A stretch of DNA of 64,000 nt from Acanthamoeba lenticulata (Eukaryota > Discosea > Longamoebia > Acanthamoebidae), in the NCBI GenBank assembly GCA_002179805.1, contig NAVB01000608.1, positions 1-64,000 of the forward strand, in the 5' to 3' direction. The notes under the pieces are model-generated. The model saw only the letters and a list, made by a program, of their open reading frames with translations. It did not search any database and had not been told where the DNA came from. Both the position numbers and the translations under genes were made by a program. This document shows positions 1-11,832 of this stretch, one piece after another (the stretch's first letter is position 1; the number at the start of each line of letters is the position of its first letter).

Positions 1-73
1 TTTGTCATTTTTATTTATTTATTTAATTTACAAATTATATGCATATAATTTATTTGTTTATTTGTACCGTCAG

Positions 74-3000
74 TGTGGAGGCATGCGCACGCTGCTGGGC
101 GCCCTGGTGGACCCCGTCTTTGCCGACCAGCACGAGGCTCTCCTGGCCAGCATCCTGTACATATTGAACCACCCGCAGAACCGAGCCTACCTGCGTCCGC
201 ACACCGACCTGCGGAGCATCTTCGCCGCCTTGACCGAGGGCGCCGGTGAGCTCTTCCCGCCTTTTTTAATTTGATTTTTTCTTTATTTGCTTCATTTTAA
301 CATGTTTTTCCTCTGTCGTCGACGACAACAACGCAGAGGGCGGCCCCGTACATACGAGGAGGGACCAATGGGCTGCCTCCGTGCGCGCCGTTGTGGGTGC
401 GTCGTGCTCCTCTCTTCCCAGTTCCTGCCTCTCCTCCAAACACTCATCCGAACTCGTGCAACCAAACCAGGCCTTGCCAAGTCGTGGACGGGCCTTATCT
501 ACCTCTCGTCTGAGCCCTCTGGCATGCGCTCGCTCGTCCTCTCTCTCACACTGCCCTTCCCCGAGCTCCACGTACGCTTTTTTTTTCTTGTTTTTTATAT
601 GAGAAATATTTTTTAATTAATAAATAATGTGTTTATGTATTGTTTTGATATCAGGATCTGGTGCTGGACGGGATCATGGCCATGTTCCACTTGCCGGCGG
701 CCGCGGGCAAGGAGGCCTTTGCGCGCCGCGCCAGCGCGGAGGCCCGTCGCACCAACGCGCCAAGCGACCACCTGGGCCTCGGCGTCGGGCTCGACCTACC
801 GTCGCGCACCTTCACCGATCGGCCCAATCTCCTCTACAACTACCTGGTCCGTGTCCCGCTCTTAAGGCCCGCCAGCAAGTTGCCTCCGAGCGTTCCGCCA
901 GCTCACCGGTGCGCGGTGATGGACAGGGCATGGTGCTGGTGATCCTGGTCGACTGTGGGCTCATTCAAGCGCTGGTCAAGCTGGGCCAGGACAAGGACGA
1001 CCTGCCCAACTACGTCCCGGCGCCCACCAAGGGCGAGAAGGAGGGAAAAAAGAAAGGGGAACCCGCCCCGCCGCCGCCGCCCGAGCGCCTCGTCCACAAC
1101 TCCGAAATCGGTACCAAGATATTTAGCTTTTTAAGATTTATTTATTTTACAATTAAAGAATGCTAAATACAATTTGGCGAACATTTGTGTCTACGCGCAG
1201 CGACGAAGGCGACAGTGCTGCTGGCCGAGCTGCTCCACTTGTCGCACTTCCTGCTGCCCACGCTCCAGTGCGCCCGCCTGCAGACGCTGCCGGAGCTCAT
1301 GTGCTCGGCGGTCTCCTTCAACCTCACCCGCGGCGTCCGCATGAGCGCCTCCGCCATGGTACCTCCACTCCACGCCGCACAGAGCGGTGGCGCTGCGACG
1401 CACACGAGGGCTGACGCTATTGGCCACAATCGCGCAGGTGGGCAACTTGCACCAGTTCTCGCACATCAAGGGCGAGTCTTCGTTCTTTGACTTCCATCTT
1501 TCGCTCATCGTCACCGGCGCCAACAAGTGGAGGCGCCTCAAGGGACGCAACCGACGGCTGGACAGGATCGACGACGTCAAGAAGAAGATCGACTGGGGCA
1601 TGGACGACAAGCAGCTCCTGGCCCGCCTCCAGCAGACGCAGATCCTCGCCACCAAGGACCACTCGCGCTGGGAATGGTTCACGGTGACCGAGATTCTCGA
1701 GGGCCCGCTTCGTAATCCGGCCCACCTGGCGACGGCCCTGCAGACCAAGTTCATCAAGCGCATCCTTTCCTTCCTTCGTCCTTCCAACCTCCTCTTCTCC
1801 TCTCAGTCGTGGACCGTCGTACGCCTCCGCTTCGTGTGTTCGTTTTTTTTTTTCCTTCTTAATTTGTTTTATTGTGATGCCAAACTTTTTGAAACACTGC
1901 ATAATATTTAGCAAAATTTCAATTTATTTATTGACTTTATTATTTTTTTAAAATTATTTTGCTAATTTTAAAACTTTTCAACAGCCCAACATGAAGTACG
2001 TGCGGGTGGCGTGCTTGCTGCTGGAGGTCCTACTGGCCGAGTCGGAGGGCTACAAGTACCTTGAGGAGAAGAATCCGCTCGTGTTCCAGATCGCCGACCT
2101 GCTCCGTGTAGAGGTTGAGGGCGTGCCGGACAAGAGCGGGCCGCGCCTTCTGTCGCCCGACCGCGTCCTCAAGACCATGTCGCGCGAATACTTCACGATG
2201 GTAGCCCTCTTCTTCTTCCTCCTCCTCGAGGACCACCAGTTTTTGCGTGCGAGCGTCACGCGCGTTCTTTCTCTGTGTCTGCAGTTGGGCACGCTGTCGT
2301 CGACCGAGCGCGGACTCGACCTGATGAAGAAGTTTAAGATCTTCAATTACCTCAAGTCCATGACGGAGCTCCAGGGCCGCGACGACCTTTCCTTCCTCAT
2401 CCTCACCTCGCTTGACTACAACATGTACTTCTCGCTTTTTTATATCCTTTTTTTCTTCATATTTATTTTGTGTAAACAATTGACAACTTCGTGATTGCAG
2501 TGGCGGCCTCTCGCGCGCGATCTTGTCGAAGGCGCTGACGTCGCAGTCCAAAGTGGTGCGGTTCCTGGCGACGCGTCACATGCGCGTGCTCCTGCGCGCC
2601 GGCGTGGCCAACTTCAGCGCGTGGGGTATCGAGTTCCTCGTCAAGCAGCTCTCGGACACCGACACCAAGGTCATCGGCATGGCCCTCTCCGTCCTCGACG
2701 AGGCCGTCGACGAGGAGGAGTGCCTCGAGTGCCTCATCTCCAAGCAGCCGGCGGGCGTCCTGGCTGCCATCGGCCGCCCCGGGCGCGACCTCCTCCTCCG
2801 CCTCCTTTCCACCGAAGCCGGCCTCGACTATCTCTCCCGCGAGAACGACTTCATCACGGGCGCCCTCCAGTACTGGAAGGAGACCGGTACGTGTGGGCTC
2901 GTGCTTTCCTAGAATGCGAGGCACGCAACTCATGCATGCGACCTCAGGGAATCTGGAGTATGTGACGGCGCTGGACGATGCGCTGTGCGAGGCCTTCTCG

Positions 3001-4595
3001 GCGCCCGTGTGGCGCGAGAAGGGTTCGGAGCACCTGACCAAGCACGTTAGCATCCCGCCTCATCTGTACGGCGAGTTGGCCAAGACGGCCAAGGGCTCCG
3101 CCATCCTTAAGCAGTCGGCCCACCACTTGGAGCTCCTCTCGGTCCTCCGCGACGTCTCGCAGCCGCCCCTCGCGCGCCGCACCGCCATGTGGGCTCTTGT
3201 ACGCTCCTTGTCTCCATTTTTTTTCTTTCTATTTTTTGGTTTCGTTTCGTTCTTCTGTCGTTTCGCTCTTTCTGACTCGGACATACCATGGCGCAGGGGC
3301 ATATCGCGTCGTCCGAGTTTGGCCTGAAGCTTCTCGACGAGAGCTGGGGCAATGCGACGCCCGCCGCCGGAGGCGGACTGCTCACTTCGAGTACGGTTTA
3401 TGATCTCATGTGAAGTGAGCCTCGGAGAGGCCATCTCGCAAAGCTCATTGACTTTGTCGCGCGCAGGCGGATCGTGGATGGTGGGCTCGCCGAGGGCCCA
3501 AGCCACGCACAAGCGCACGCCCTCGACCGCGGGCTCCCCGCGCTCTGCCGCATCCTCGTTGGCCTCGGGCTCAACTTCGGTGAGCACCACGACGTCGGGC
3601 GCGCGATTGCGCTCGGGATCCTTCGGTTCCCCGCCTACCGCAAAGTCACCACTTCGCCGCAGCCTCTTGTCAAACCCTGAGCCCGTATCCGTCGCCGGTA
3701 GGCCTCCTTCACTAACCAAAGCATCTGAAAAATGCATACAGTAACACAAATTCTTCATCTTGGCGCGTGCAGAGCTGAAGGACCCGAAGGAGGCCCTGCG
3801 CGAGGCAGAGAACGTGGTGGAAGCGCTCGTGCGGATCGCCGAGACTGATAGCTGCTTCGCCGTGCGCGGCACGGCGGTCTACGTGATCGGCATGGTCTCC
3901 GGAACAGAGCTGGGCCGGCAGCGGCTGGAGCGGTTTGGGTGGGACACGCCCAACCACGTCAACTCCCACGTGAGCCTCCCGCGGGACATTCGAGCGTCGC
4001 CCTTCCTCCGCATCGAAGCGGGCGATTATGTCGACCTCTTCGTTTCGCCCGAGGCCGAGACTGCGGTACGTGCGCGCGACTCCATTTCGCGTACTCGCCA
4101 CACCAGCGCCTCACCACCAGTCACTGACGACGGCGAATATAGGAGGTGACGGTGCGCGCGCCGACCGCCGAGCTGGGTGAAGCCGCGCCGGGCGGCTCGA
4201 TCCGTGACGAAATCATCACGTGGGTGGCCAACCTGTCCAACCACATCACCGCCGAGCGCGCCATGAAGTCGCTCAAGGCGGCCAAGCTCAAGCACCCGTC
4301 CGAGTTCAGAAAGGCACGTCGTCGTCGTTCTTATTGTAGTCGTTTCCCGCAAGCATGATGACATTCCAAGTGGACGTGTGATGGATGAACTGCACAGGCG
4401 GCGCTGGCGCGGGACGTGCTGCAGATGCTGGAGCGGTACCGCTTTCGGCTGCCGGTCCGACGCTTCGTGTATTCCCTCTTTGATGACAGCGCTTTCGATC
4501 GGTCTTTCTTCGCACCGCTGACCAACGTGCGACCAGTCCCACGCAAGGGCACCTGGACCCTCGGCCTTCCCATGGGCCAGCTGGCCAAGCCTTGA
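74..4595 (+). CDS. rictor: Rictor / pianissimo, TORC2 subunit (5' end outside window)
   Basis: Rictor is the defining scaffold of TOR complex 2, which phosphorylates AGC kinases and controls actin and chemotaxis in amoebae. The window opens in an intron; the first visible exon follows an acceptor at 71-73. Segments in order match the Rictor N-terminal, middle and V domains: GLIYLSSEPSGM and LPFPELH, then DLVLDGIMAMFHLP, the helical repeats around NMKYVRVACLLLEVLLAES, GLSRAILSKALTSQSKVVRF, and the V-domain signature GHIASSEFGLKLLDES near 3300. About a dozen short introns split the gene, several with GTACG donors. The last exon ends ARDVLQMLERYRF... and stops after GQLAKP. The N-terminus is missing only because it lies to the left of the window. 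The family call is strong; individual splice sites are inferred. Confidence 0.88.
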
Positions 4596-4953
4596 GCTTA
4601 GGCCAGGCTTCTTCACTTTTGTGCCATGAACCAACCCACAACAGGTTCATTTTATTACACACAACACGCATCAACTCCACCTTAACCAGCTCCTGGTGCC
4701 ATCAGCTTATCACTGTTGCCGTACCTGATGCTTCGTGGCCTGTTTTTCTTGCTGAATTCTTGTCGACACATGGGACGTCTTGAGATTTAGCGCGCCCTGC
4801 TTGCTTGCTTGCTGCTTCTTCCCTTCAGGCGGATCGCTGCAATTGACACCTTCTGATCTCCCAACTCAAGCAGTCAAGAGCAAGACTTTCGATTTAGTCG
4901 CACCGGACGAGGCAATTTCTGCCCATTTGGGTTAATTTGGCCAAGAGAGATAA
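4596..4953. other. intergenic spacer
   Basis: This spacer separates the Rictor stop from the next start codon. It is less GC-rich than the exons and contains a short GCTTG tandem run near 4800. No convincing coding frame is seen on either strand. It should hold the Rictor 3' end and the promoter of the next gene. Confidence 0.5.
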
Positions 4954-7900
4954 ATGATGGCAGCACCTCCCCCACTCGGTGATGATAGATTGGGTTGGCC
5001 ACCTGCTGTGATTCCCTTGCCAGCTGCAGTTGGGCAGCGATTGGCATTTATGGATCCTGCTGCGAAGACGGGAACAGCCCCACAGACGCTGCAGGGGGTT
5101 GTAAAGCAAGCCCTGGCCGCGGCAACACCACCACAACAGCCTCCCATCCATGCCACGGAAACGAAACCGCCGCAGGCCCCTGTCATCCCTCCCCCCGCCG
5201 CCGAGGTACGAATTCGGCACCCAAGTTGCCTTCTAAAAATCGGCATTTTAATTACTCGATTGCTTGTTCCTTGTGAAATTGCTGCTGCAATCAGATATTT
5301 ATTTATATTCATTTTGTCAATTTCTGCTTGAGCAAAGATGTTGACATGAGATTGGGTTGGATGGCGCCACGTGAAGGAAACTGCTAAGGCGGATGCAGAG
5401 CGGCGCCAATGCTGGCACGAGCTGCGCAACGTCGTGCGGCAAATCTATGCCGAGGTCAAGTCCAACAACGAGTACGAGGAGGGCTTCAGCATATCCTTTG
5501 AGCGGACGTACAACATGGTCTATCGCCTGTGCAAGCACAACCCGGAGAACCTCTTCCGCAAGCTGGAGAAGGAGGCTCAGAACTGGCTCGAGGTCTTGCG
5601 CGAGCGCCTCGTCGCTCAGCTCTCCGCTACCTCTGGTACGCTTCACACATGTTGTGTCCTATTTTGTGTGCTGCACGCAGGCCACCTCACTCTCTTCATG
5701 ATCTGGGCAGTGGCGAGCGTCGACAGGGCGCACAAGTTCCTGCTCGCCGTGCAGAAGAAATACGATGACCTCTGCGCGGCCAACGAGGTCTTCAATGGCG
5801 TGTTTATCTATCTCCACAACTGCTTTCTCAAACAGTTTGACATCACCTTTGCCGACGTCAACAAGGTACACTTTTACGCGACCACTCCTTTTGATTTTAC
5901 ACTATTTTTTGAACTCCTTGGTAATAATCATCACCACATAATAGGGCCTGTTTTGGGAAACTGTCTACCTGGACCCGATCCTGCAGATCAACCTGCCGCG
6001 GCTCAAGTCGCAGCTCAAGCGTAGCGACCCCGTTCTTCAGCAATACCTGAGCTTCGAGAAGAAGCTCAAAGAGACGCGCTCGCGGTGGCGACAGCTCAAG
6101 AAACGGCTTGACCAGTACACCCTGGAGAAGGTCCGCTTTGTTTTTTGTTATTATTAGTATTTCTATTACGCTATCTTTTGCAGCATATTATCAAATTTTT
6201 ATCAAAATTAATATTTGGATTTTTGGCTATTGGCACAGCAACGAGAGGCTCGGTTGCGGGCTGAGTGTCAGCAGCTGCAGCGGCGGTGGCAGAAGCTTGA
6301 GGAACAGCATCGCTCTGGGGAGATCCCCGATATCGACCCCGAGGCCATCGCCGTACGCATCGACCTCGCACATCTTAATGTTATCTGGTGTCATGCTGAC
6401 GTGTCGCATGCGACACACGCACCGCGAACTGCAGGAGCACATCCACAGCTGCCCGTTCTGCTTGCATCAGCATCTGTCGGTGATGACCAAGAAGGGCGAC
6501 GACTGCTGCGCTACGCACAGCAATCGCCTCCACGCGGGCGCCTCAACCACCACGAGCGACGTCGTCGCCGCTGCTGCAGCGGCCGCGGCCGCGGTCTCGA
6601 ATCCCTATAATCCGACCGCCTGTTGCTCTGCCTCATGCGTCTACGGTACGTTTTTAAAATAGAAAAACTAAATCAGTAATATCCTGAAATAAATAAATAA
6701 TAAAAATCATATGTCAAATGCTTTAATTGTGGACAACCCGGTTGGGTCCAGGCGAGGTAACAGGCCACTCGATGTATTCGACAGCGGAGGAGCTTGATGA
6801 GGACGACGATGACGACCTCGATGAAGACGATGACGAAGATGAGATAAGCGACGATGAATACGAAACGAGCATTCCGGCGGCTGCGGCGGCGGCTGCTGCA
6901 GCAGCGGCAGCCTGCCATCTGCCAAGCCATAGCAGCTGCGGCCGCAAGGCCAAGACGAAAGGCCACTCGGGTCATTGTTGCTGTCTGCATTCGCACTACC
7001 TCATGTGCGACCATTTTGCCGAATCTACGCGCGAGAAGCTGCGAAGCAAGCTCAGCATCCGCGTACGCCGACCGGCCTTTGACCCATCATGAACTCTTTA
7101 TATTGAACTCACGTATGCGCGGGTCGGGCCAGCAGCAGTCGCAGATGACCGCTGGCGGAATGACGGGCGGAGGACGAGAGACCTTTCAAAAGGCCCACTC
7201 GCCGCGGCGGCCTGTGGAAGACCAGCGAAGCCTCGACGAGTTGCTCTCCTTTATCAACAACACCAAGCGGCCACCGAACCGAAGCGGAGGCGGCGGCACC
7301 AAGAGCGGCGGCAACGACGACAAGTCGGCGGTGTCAGGGACGAACGTGTCCGTGGCAGGATCGGCGGCGTCGGGGCCATCGTCGAGCAATGCCAGCGGGT
7401 CGGCTTCGGCAAAGGCCCGCAAGAAGCAGCGCAAGCGCGAGAAGCGGCAGCGAGAGCGGGAAGAACGGGAGCGCATGGAACGGGAGGCCGCCACCAAGCA
7501 GCAACAGCAGCAGCAGGCCAACAACAACAGCAACAGCAGCACGAGTGACCCCAAAGGCAAGGCGGCCAAGCAGCAGAACAGCCAAAAGGGCGCGCAGACT
7601 GCCAAGAGCAGTAGCAGCAGTAGCGGAGGCGACGGTGGCGGTGGCGCAGACGGCTCTATGGACGACAGCAGCAACGGCCCAGCCCTGCCGCCCGACGAGC
7701 CTGAGGTTGAGCCCGAGCCTGAGCCTGAGCCCGAGCCCGAGCCCGAGACGCCTGTGGCCCCCGTGGCCGGCGGAGGCAGTCGGCTGGCGGCCAAGCTGGC
7801 GCAGTTCACAGAGTTCCCGCAGTTCTGGGAGGAGGAGGATGACCTCGACCCGGACCTCAAGGCCGAGCAGGACCGTGAAGTGGAGGAGTTCCGACGACGG

Positions 7901-8281
7901 CTGGAGGCGGGCGGCCTCACGGAGAAGAAGAAGCTCAACGACGACAACGCCGTCACCCTCTCGCAGCTGTGCCAGTCGCAAATCTCGCTCAAGAAGGGCG
8001 CTGCGGCGGCCTCCCAGCGGTGGAACGGCATGAGCTGGGTTCTTGGCCAGGCCCTCTCATCAACCACTTCCCTGGTTCAACCCCAGCCTTCGACTTCTTC
8101 TGTTACATCGCCGGCTTCGGCGTCCTCGTCTTCCGTGGCCCAGAGCAAGCAACAGCGACGAAACAACGGCGCCAGCAGCAGCAGCAGCAGCAGCAGTAGC
8201 GGAGGCGCCAGCAGCAGCAAGCAGCGTGGGAAGGGCGGCAAGCAGCGGACGACGAAACGAACCGGCAAAGCGCGCCCCTGA
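4954..8281 (+). CDS. cullin-N-like plus FAM193-like protein
   Basis: The N-terminus is Pro/Ala-rich (ATG at 4954, exon ending at the GTACGA donor near 5205). The next exons resemble the first cullin repeat: an EGFSISFERTYNMVYRLCKH segment recalls the cullin signature with FEELYRNAY, followed by VFNGVFIYLHNCFLKQFDI and a FWETVYLDPILQ helix. A coiled coil comes next, then Cys/His-rich stretches (SCPFCLHQHLSVM; CCLHSHYLMCDHFAEST), poly-Ala and acidic runs, a basic KKQRKREKRQREREERE helix, poly-Gln, an EPEPEPEPE tract and a terminal part with DLDPDLKAEQDREVEEFRRR and QISLKKGAAAAS. That last part resembles the FAM193 C-terminal domain. There is no cullin homology domain or neddylation site. The function is unknown. 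The join between the two halves rests on apparently continuous coding exons. Confidence 0.6.
7480..7760 (+). repeat. low-complexity coding repeats (poly-Gln, Ser, Glu-Pro)
   Basis: Within the FAM193-like gene, CAG-rich codons encode a Gln/Asn run near 7500-7545. AGC/GGC runs encode Ser and Gly near 7605-7650. A GAGCCT/GAGCCC hexamer tract encodes repeated Glu-Pro near 7710-7750. A second poly-Ser tract lies near 8170-8215. These are in-frame expansions and not separate genes. Confidence 0.8.
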
Positions 8282-8476
8282 GGGCGACTCCGCCAGCTGT
8301 GTTCCTGCACAATTCATGAACAAAAGTCTTTTCATATGATTTTCTTTTTGCGTTTCCTCACGTCGTGCCGATGTGCCGTTGAAATTCTGCGTGGTCAAAG
8401 TCAACGAGAAAGCCAGCGACAAGAGCAGTGGTGCGGACGTGAGAGGCCAGCATTCGTTACACAAAAACTAGACAAG

Positions 8477-8773
8477 ATGGAGCGCATGATCGCAAAGAAG
8501 CGAAGGGCTAGGCAGCCCAAGGCGGACGTTGCTGGCTTGCCCCCGCAAGTTCGACGTGCCGAAGCGGAGCTCGCGAAGCTTCAGAAGAACATCCTTCCCG
8601 ATCAATCCAAGATGTGGGCGGTGGCGCTGTGGGCCGGCCTGTTCCTTCTCATTATGGTCTTCCTTTGGTTCTCTTACAAGACCACGGACGACTCGACCAG
8701 CATCATTGATGAAGACGAAGGCCCGATCGGCGTCCTCAACCAGGGCCGGCCAAAACCGTTCTTCAAATCGTGA
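8477..8773 (+). CDS. small single-pass membrane protein, unknown family
   Basis: This uninterrupted 98-residue frame starts at an ATG (ERMIAKKRRARQ), so a basic N-terminus is followed by an amphipathic helix (VRRAEAELAKLQKNI). One clear transmembrane segment follows, MWAVALWAGLFLLIMVFLWF. An acidic stretch (DDSTSIIDEDEG) and a short basic tail ending FFKS complete it. The upstream part of the open frame (from 8336) is probably 5' UTR. The layout suggests a tail-proximal anchor with the basic end in the cytosol (inference). It is not recognised as a named family. Confidence 0.65.
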   Translation: MERMIAKKRRARQPKADVAGLPPQVRRAEAELAKLQKNILPDQSKMWAVALWAGLFLLIMVFLWFSYKTTDDSTSIIDEDEGPIGVLNQGRPKPFFKS

Positions 8774-8873
8774 GCGCTTTGCTGTTGTTTGTCAAAATCA
8801 ATATTTATTATACGCAACTTGCCACGACTAGCCCGTCTCGTGTGGCACTCTTCTTCGGTTGAAGGCTGCCTTC

Positions 8874-9502
8874 TCACATGGCGAGGGCCCGGTTTTTGGT
8901 CGCCCGAAGGCGGAAGCGGCCACGGCCCGCCGCCACCTTGGCTCGTCCCTTCTGCTGCCGGGCCATGCCCTTGGCCGTGTGTCGTGGATTGCCCACCGCG
9001 CGTCCCCACCTGGCCCGCCCCGATGTCAGCTTGTAATGCTTCGTCGAGAAGGTCTTAGCCAAGACAAACGTACCGGTACTGGATGGTACCGCGCAGTTTG
9101 TCCAAGTTGCCGCCGATGATGCCCATGTGGTAAAATGCCTGTGTGCGTGTGTTGTGTGAATGGAAAAATGAACTTGGTGGAGTGTTCAGGACTCTACCTA
9201 CATCTTCCATCAGCGCTAACACGAGGTTCAGCTCCAGGTGAGCGACGCGAGCTCGAGGCTGTAACAGCCAACTTGGCGCTGTGGTCGGCCGAGAGTCGCT
9301 CGTTTTTCGGCCGTCTTCCCTGAGCCTTTATCTATTTATCTCCCCTTATTTTTATATATGATATTTTTTTGTGATGGCCCTGCTGAAGGCACACGCCGAT
9401 GGTCAATCGAAGCAATGCCACCGACCAGCTCTTTGCGCTCCGATTGCTGATGGCTGCTGCATCAGCATCTGGCACCAAGGGCAGGTTTTCTCTCTTCGGC
9501 AT
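8874..9502 (-). CDS. small spliced coiled-coil protein, visible only after intron removal
   Basis: No single long frame shows this gene; it is inferred from splice joins. The first exon starts MPKRENLPLVPDADAAAI and runs to a GTGTGC donor near 9395. The next exon, after a TTACAG acceptor near 9265, carries HLELNLVLALMED. A GTAGGT...CACACAG intron then leads to AFYHMGIIGGNLDKLR. Removing GTACCATCC...GGCTAAG (about 9065-9095) restores DLLDEALQADIGAG in frame. A basic C-terminus (GRGRFRLRATKNRAL) ends at TGA, perhaps after one more short intron. The joins keep phase and give a plausible helical protein of roughly 110-120 residues. The family is unknown and the C-terminal structure is least certain. 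Confidence 0.45.
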
Positions 9503-9576
9503 AAAAGAAAATAAAAGTTGTCAAATTTCTTTTTTCTGTTCACTTTTTTTGTTCTCAAGAACAGCTGTAGGCGGTC
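9503..9576. promoter_or_regulatory. short shared divergent promoter
   Basis: Only 74 bases separate the inferred minus-strand start from the ferroportin start. The stretch is A/T- and pyrimidine-rich and carries a TTTTTTCTGTTCACTTTTTT run. If the minus-strand gene is real, both promoters must lie here or overlap 5' exons. Confidence 0.4.
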
Positions 9577-11700
9577 ATGGGCGATGCCTCAAGTGAAGCA
9601 GAGGCAACGGAGAAGGGGGAAACCGTCGGGCTGCTGGCACCGCAGAAGAGCTACCAGTCCATCAGTCTTGCACAAGACGGTGCCGCCCACTCGTGACTTT
9701 TTAAGCAGCTTAAAACTCACTCCGGGAGTGTTGCGCAGAAGAGAGCGCTGTGCCGGTCCGGCAAGGGGACTGGGGCGTGGAACGCATGCTGCACTTGCTG
9801 TACTTTAGTTCGTTCCTGTCGGCCTGGGGCAATCGCATGTGGGAATTTGCGGTATATCCACCCCTAGCCTTGTGCTGGCGCCTGGTGGTGCGCTCGCTCA
9901 TTAGGCCTCTTCAGGTGCCGATCCTGTTGACGTCGGTATTCACGGACAGCCTGCTGCCGGCCTCAGCATTCCCCTTCGCCACACAGCTGGCCTGCGTCAT
10001 CTTCGGTCCGTCAGCGGAGATGTCTCTTTCTGTGAAGCAGCAATTAAATTGACCATTTGGGGAGCAGGCCCGACCATGGGCCAAATGGTGGACGACATGG
10101 ACCGGAAGCGCATCATCACGGTGTCGCTCGTCATCCAGAACGCGTGTGTCATCGTCTGCGCGGGCATTCTCTACTTCATCCTACCCTTTGGCGCGCCGCA
10201 TCCGCCACTGGACAACTGGCACTTTGACGCGCTTTTCCTCGCGCTCGTCTTCGTACGCATCGTCTTCGTTCTTCTTCGCTCTTTCACTTTGCCTTGACAC
10301 GGGCGCGTTGCAGGTGGGCGCCATCGCTGCGCTGGCGTCGATGGTGGAGGAGATCGCGGTAGGCCGCGACTGGGTGGTGGTCATCACCGACGGCGATAGC
10401 GAGGCCCTCACCGGTACACGATCTTGTCGACACACACGCTTGGCCGCGCTGCTCACCTCACGACCGATCGTGCCACCCAGGAGCCAACGCCATGGTCACG
10501 CGCATCAGCCTCTTCTGCAAGATCGCGGCGCCGGTCGTCTTCTCGCTGATCATGGCCTTTGCCTCGCGCAGTACTTGCTCGCTTCTCACTGAGCAAAACG
10601 TTCTTTGCTTTGCTTTGGCTGATGATCCCGCAGCGGTGTGTCTGGTGTTTGTCGGCGTGTGGAACGCGGCGTCCCTCGTGCCCGAGGTCTGGACCCTCCT
10701 GTACATCCATGCGCGGGTGCCGGCCCTGCAAAAGGCCATCAAAGGGCGCGCGCGGAGCAACCCGTTTGCCGCGCTGTGGGAGGGCTGGAGCGTGTACTTC
10801 CACTCGCAGCGCATTTTCCTTGTCAGCTTTGCCTACACCCTCCTCTATTGGACCGCCCTCAGGTGCGTGAACGTTCGAAGGGCAGAGCGCGAGCTCAGCG
10901 GGCGTGATGAACAACTTTAAGCTAACACGTGTGCCGCGTCTCCGATATACGTGCGCAGCCCGGGCGCTCTGATGTCGGCCTATCTGCTGACGCACGGCAT
11001 CAACGAGGTCTACATCGCGCTGTACCAAGGCGCGTCGTCGGTGATCGGGATGATTCCCACTTTCTTCACCTCGACCCTCTTCAAGCGGCTCGGCAAGGAG
11101 AAGACCGGTTCGACTCACCACTTCCTCTTCCACCACCGAGCGCCAATGCATTGACGAGTGCGTTGTTGGCGCCCCGCGCAGGCCTGTACGCGATTTGGGG
11201 GCAGGACTTGTGCCTCGCGGCGTGCGTCATCTTCTTTTTCATCCCCAACGTGCTCCACCTGGCCAGCCTGGTGGCCGCCGGGGACAGTTGGCTCGATTCC
11301 GGCGCTCTGGCGGGCAGCTTTCTGGCCGAGCACTCAACGCCGTACAACTGGTCCATCTGGGCCTTCCTTCTCTGCCTCATCCTCTCGCGCATGGGCCTCT
11401 GGACGTTCGATCTCGCCGAGCGCCAGATTATGCAGGTTCGCATCACCCCCTTTTCTTGTCATTTTTATTGTGTTGAAACCATTTCCGCAGGAGTATGTGC
11501 CTGAGGAATCGCGAGGCGTGATCAACTCGGTCGAGTACTCGCTGACCAACGTTTTTTCGCTCCTGTCCTACGCCATGGGCATGATCTTCTACGCGCCGCA
11601 CCAGTTCGGCGTGCTGGTCCTCATCTCCTTCACCATCGTCACCTTCGCCGCGCTTGCCTACACCCGCTGGCTCCGCCTCCAATCCCTCATTGTCTTGTAG
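9577..11700 (+). CDS. ferroportin, iron exporter (SLC40 family)
   Basis: Ferroportins export ferrous iron across the plasma membrane or phagosomal membranes. The start chosen (GDASSEAEATEKGE) gives a soluble acidic N-terminus before the first helix. The family pattern is clear: FSSFLSAWGNRMWEFAV in TM1 matches the SLC40 SxWGDRMWxFAV signature. It is followed by GQMVDDMDRKRIITVSLVIQ, the GRDWVVVITDGDSEALTGAN loop, and NAMVTRISLFCKIAAPV. The C-terminal half has LCLILSRMGLWTFDLAERQI, also typical, then EYVPEESRGVINSVEYSL. At least seven introns are present, including one with a GTATAT donor inside TM1-2. In a bacterivorous amoeba this protein would control iron in phagosomes and cytosol (inference). 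Confidence 0.92.
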
Positions 11701-11832
11701 TTTTGTAATTTATTTAAGTTTTGTTTCTGTTTTAAATTAAAGAAAAAGAAAAAAGAATTTTTATGATTTTTTATCATTATTTATTGGAATCTGCCCTGTA
11801 ACGAATAGCATTCAGCCCATTGCCACGCGGCT

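Noticed and set aside
7186..8067. Minus-strand frame opposite the FAM193-like gene
   Set aside because: Poly-Ser/Leu shadow of the Gln/Ala/Gly-rich sense frame.
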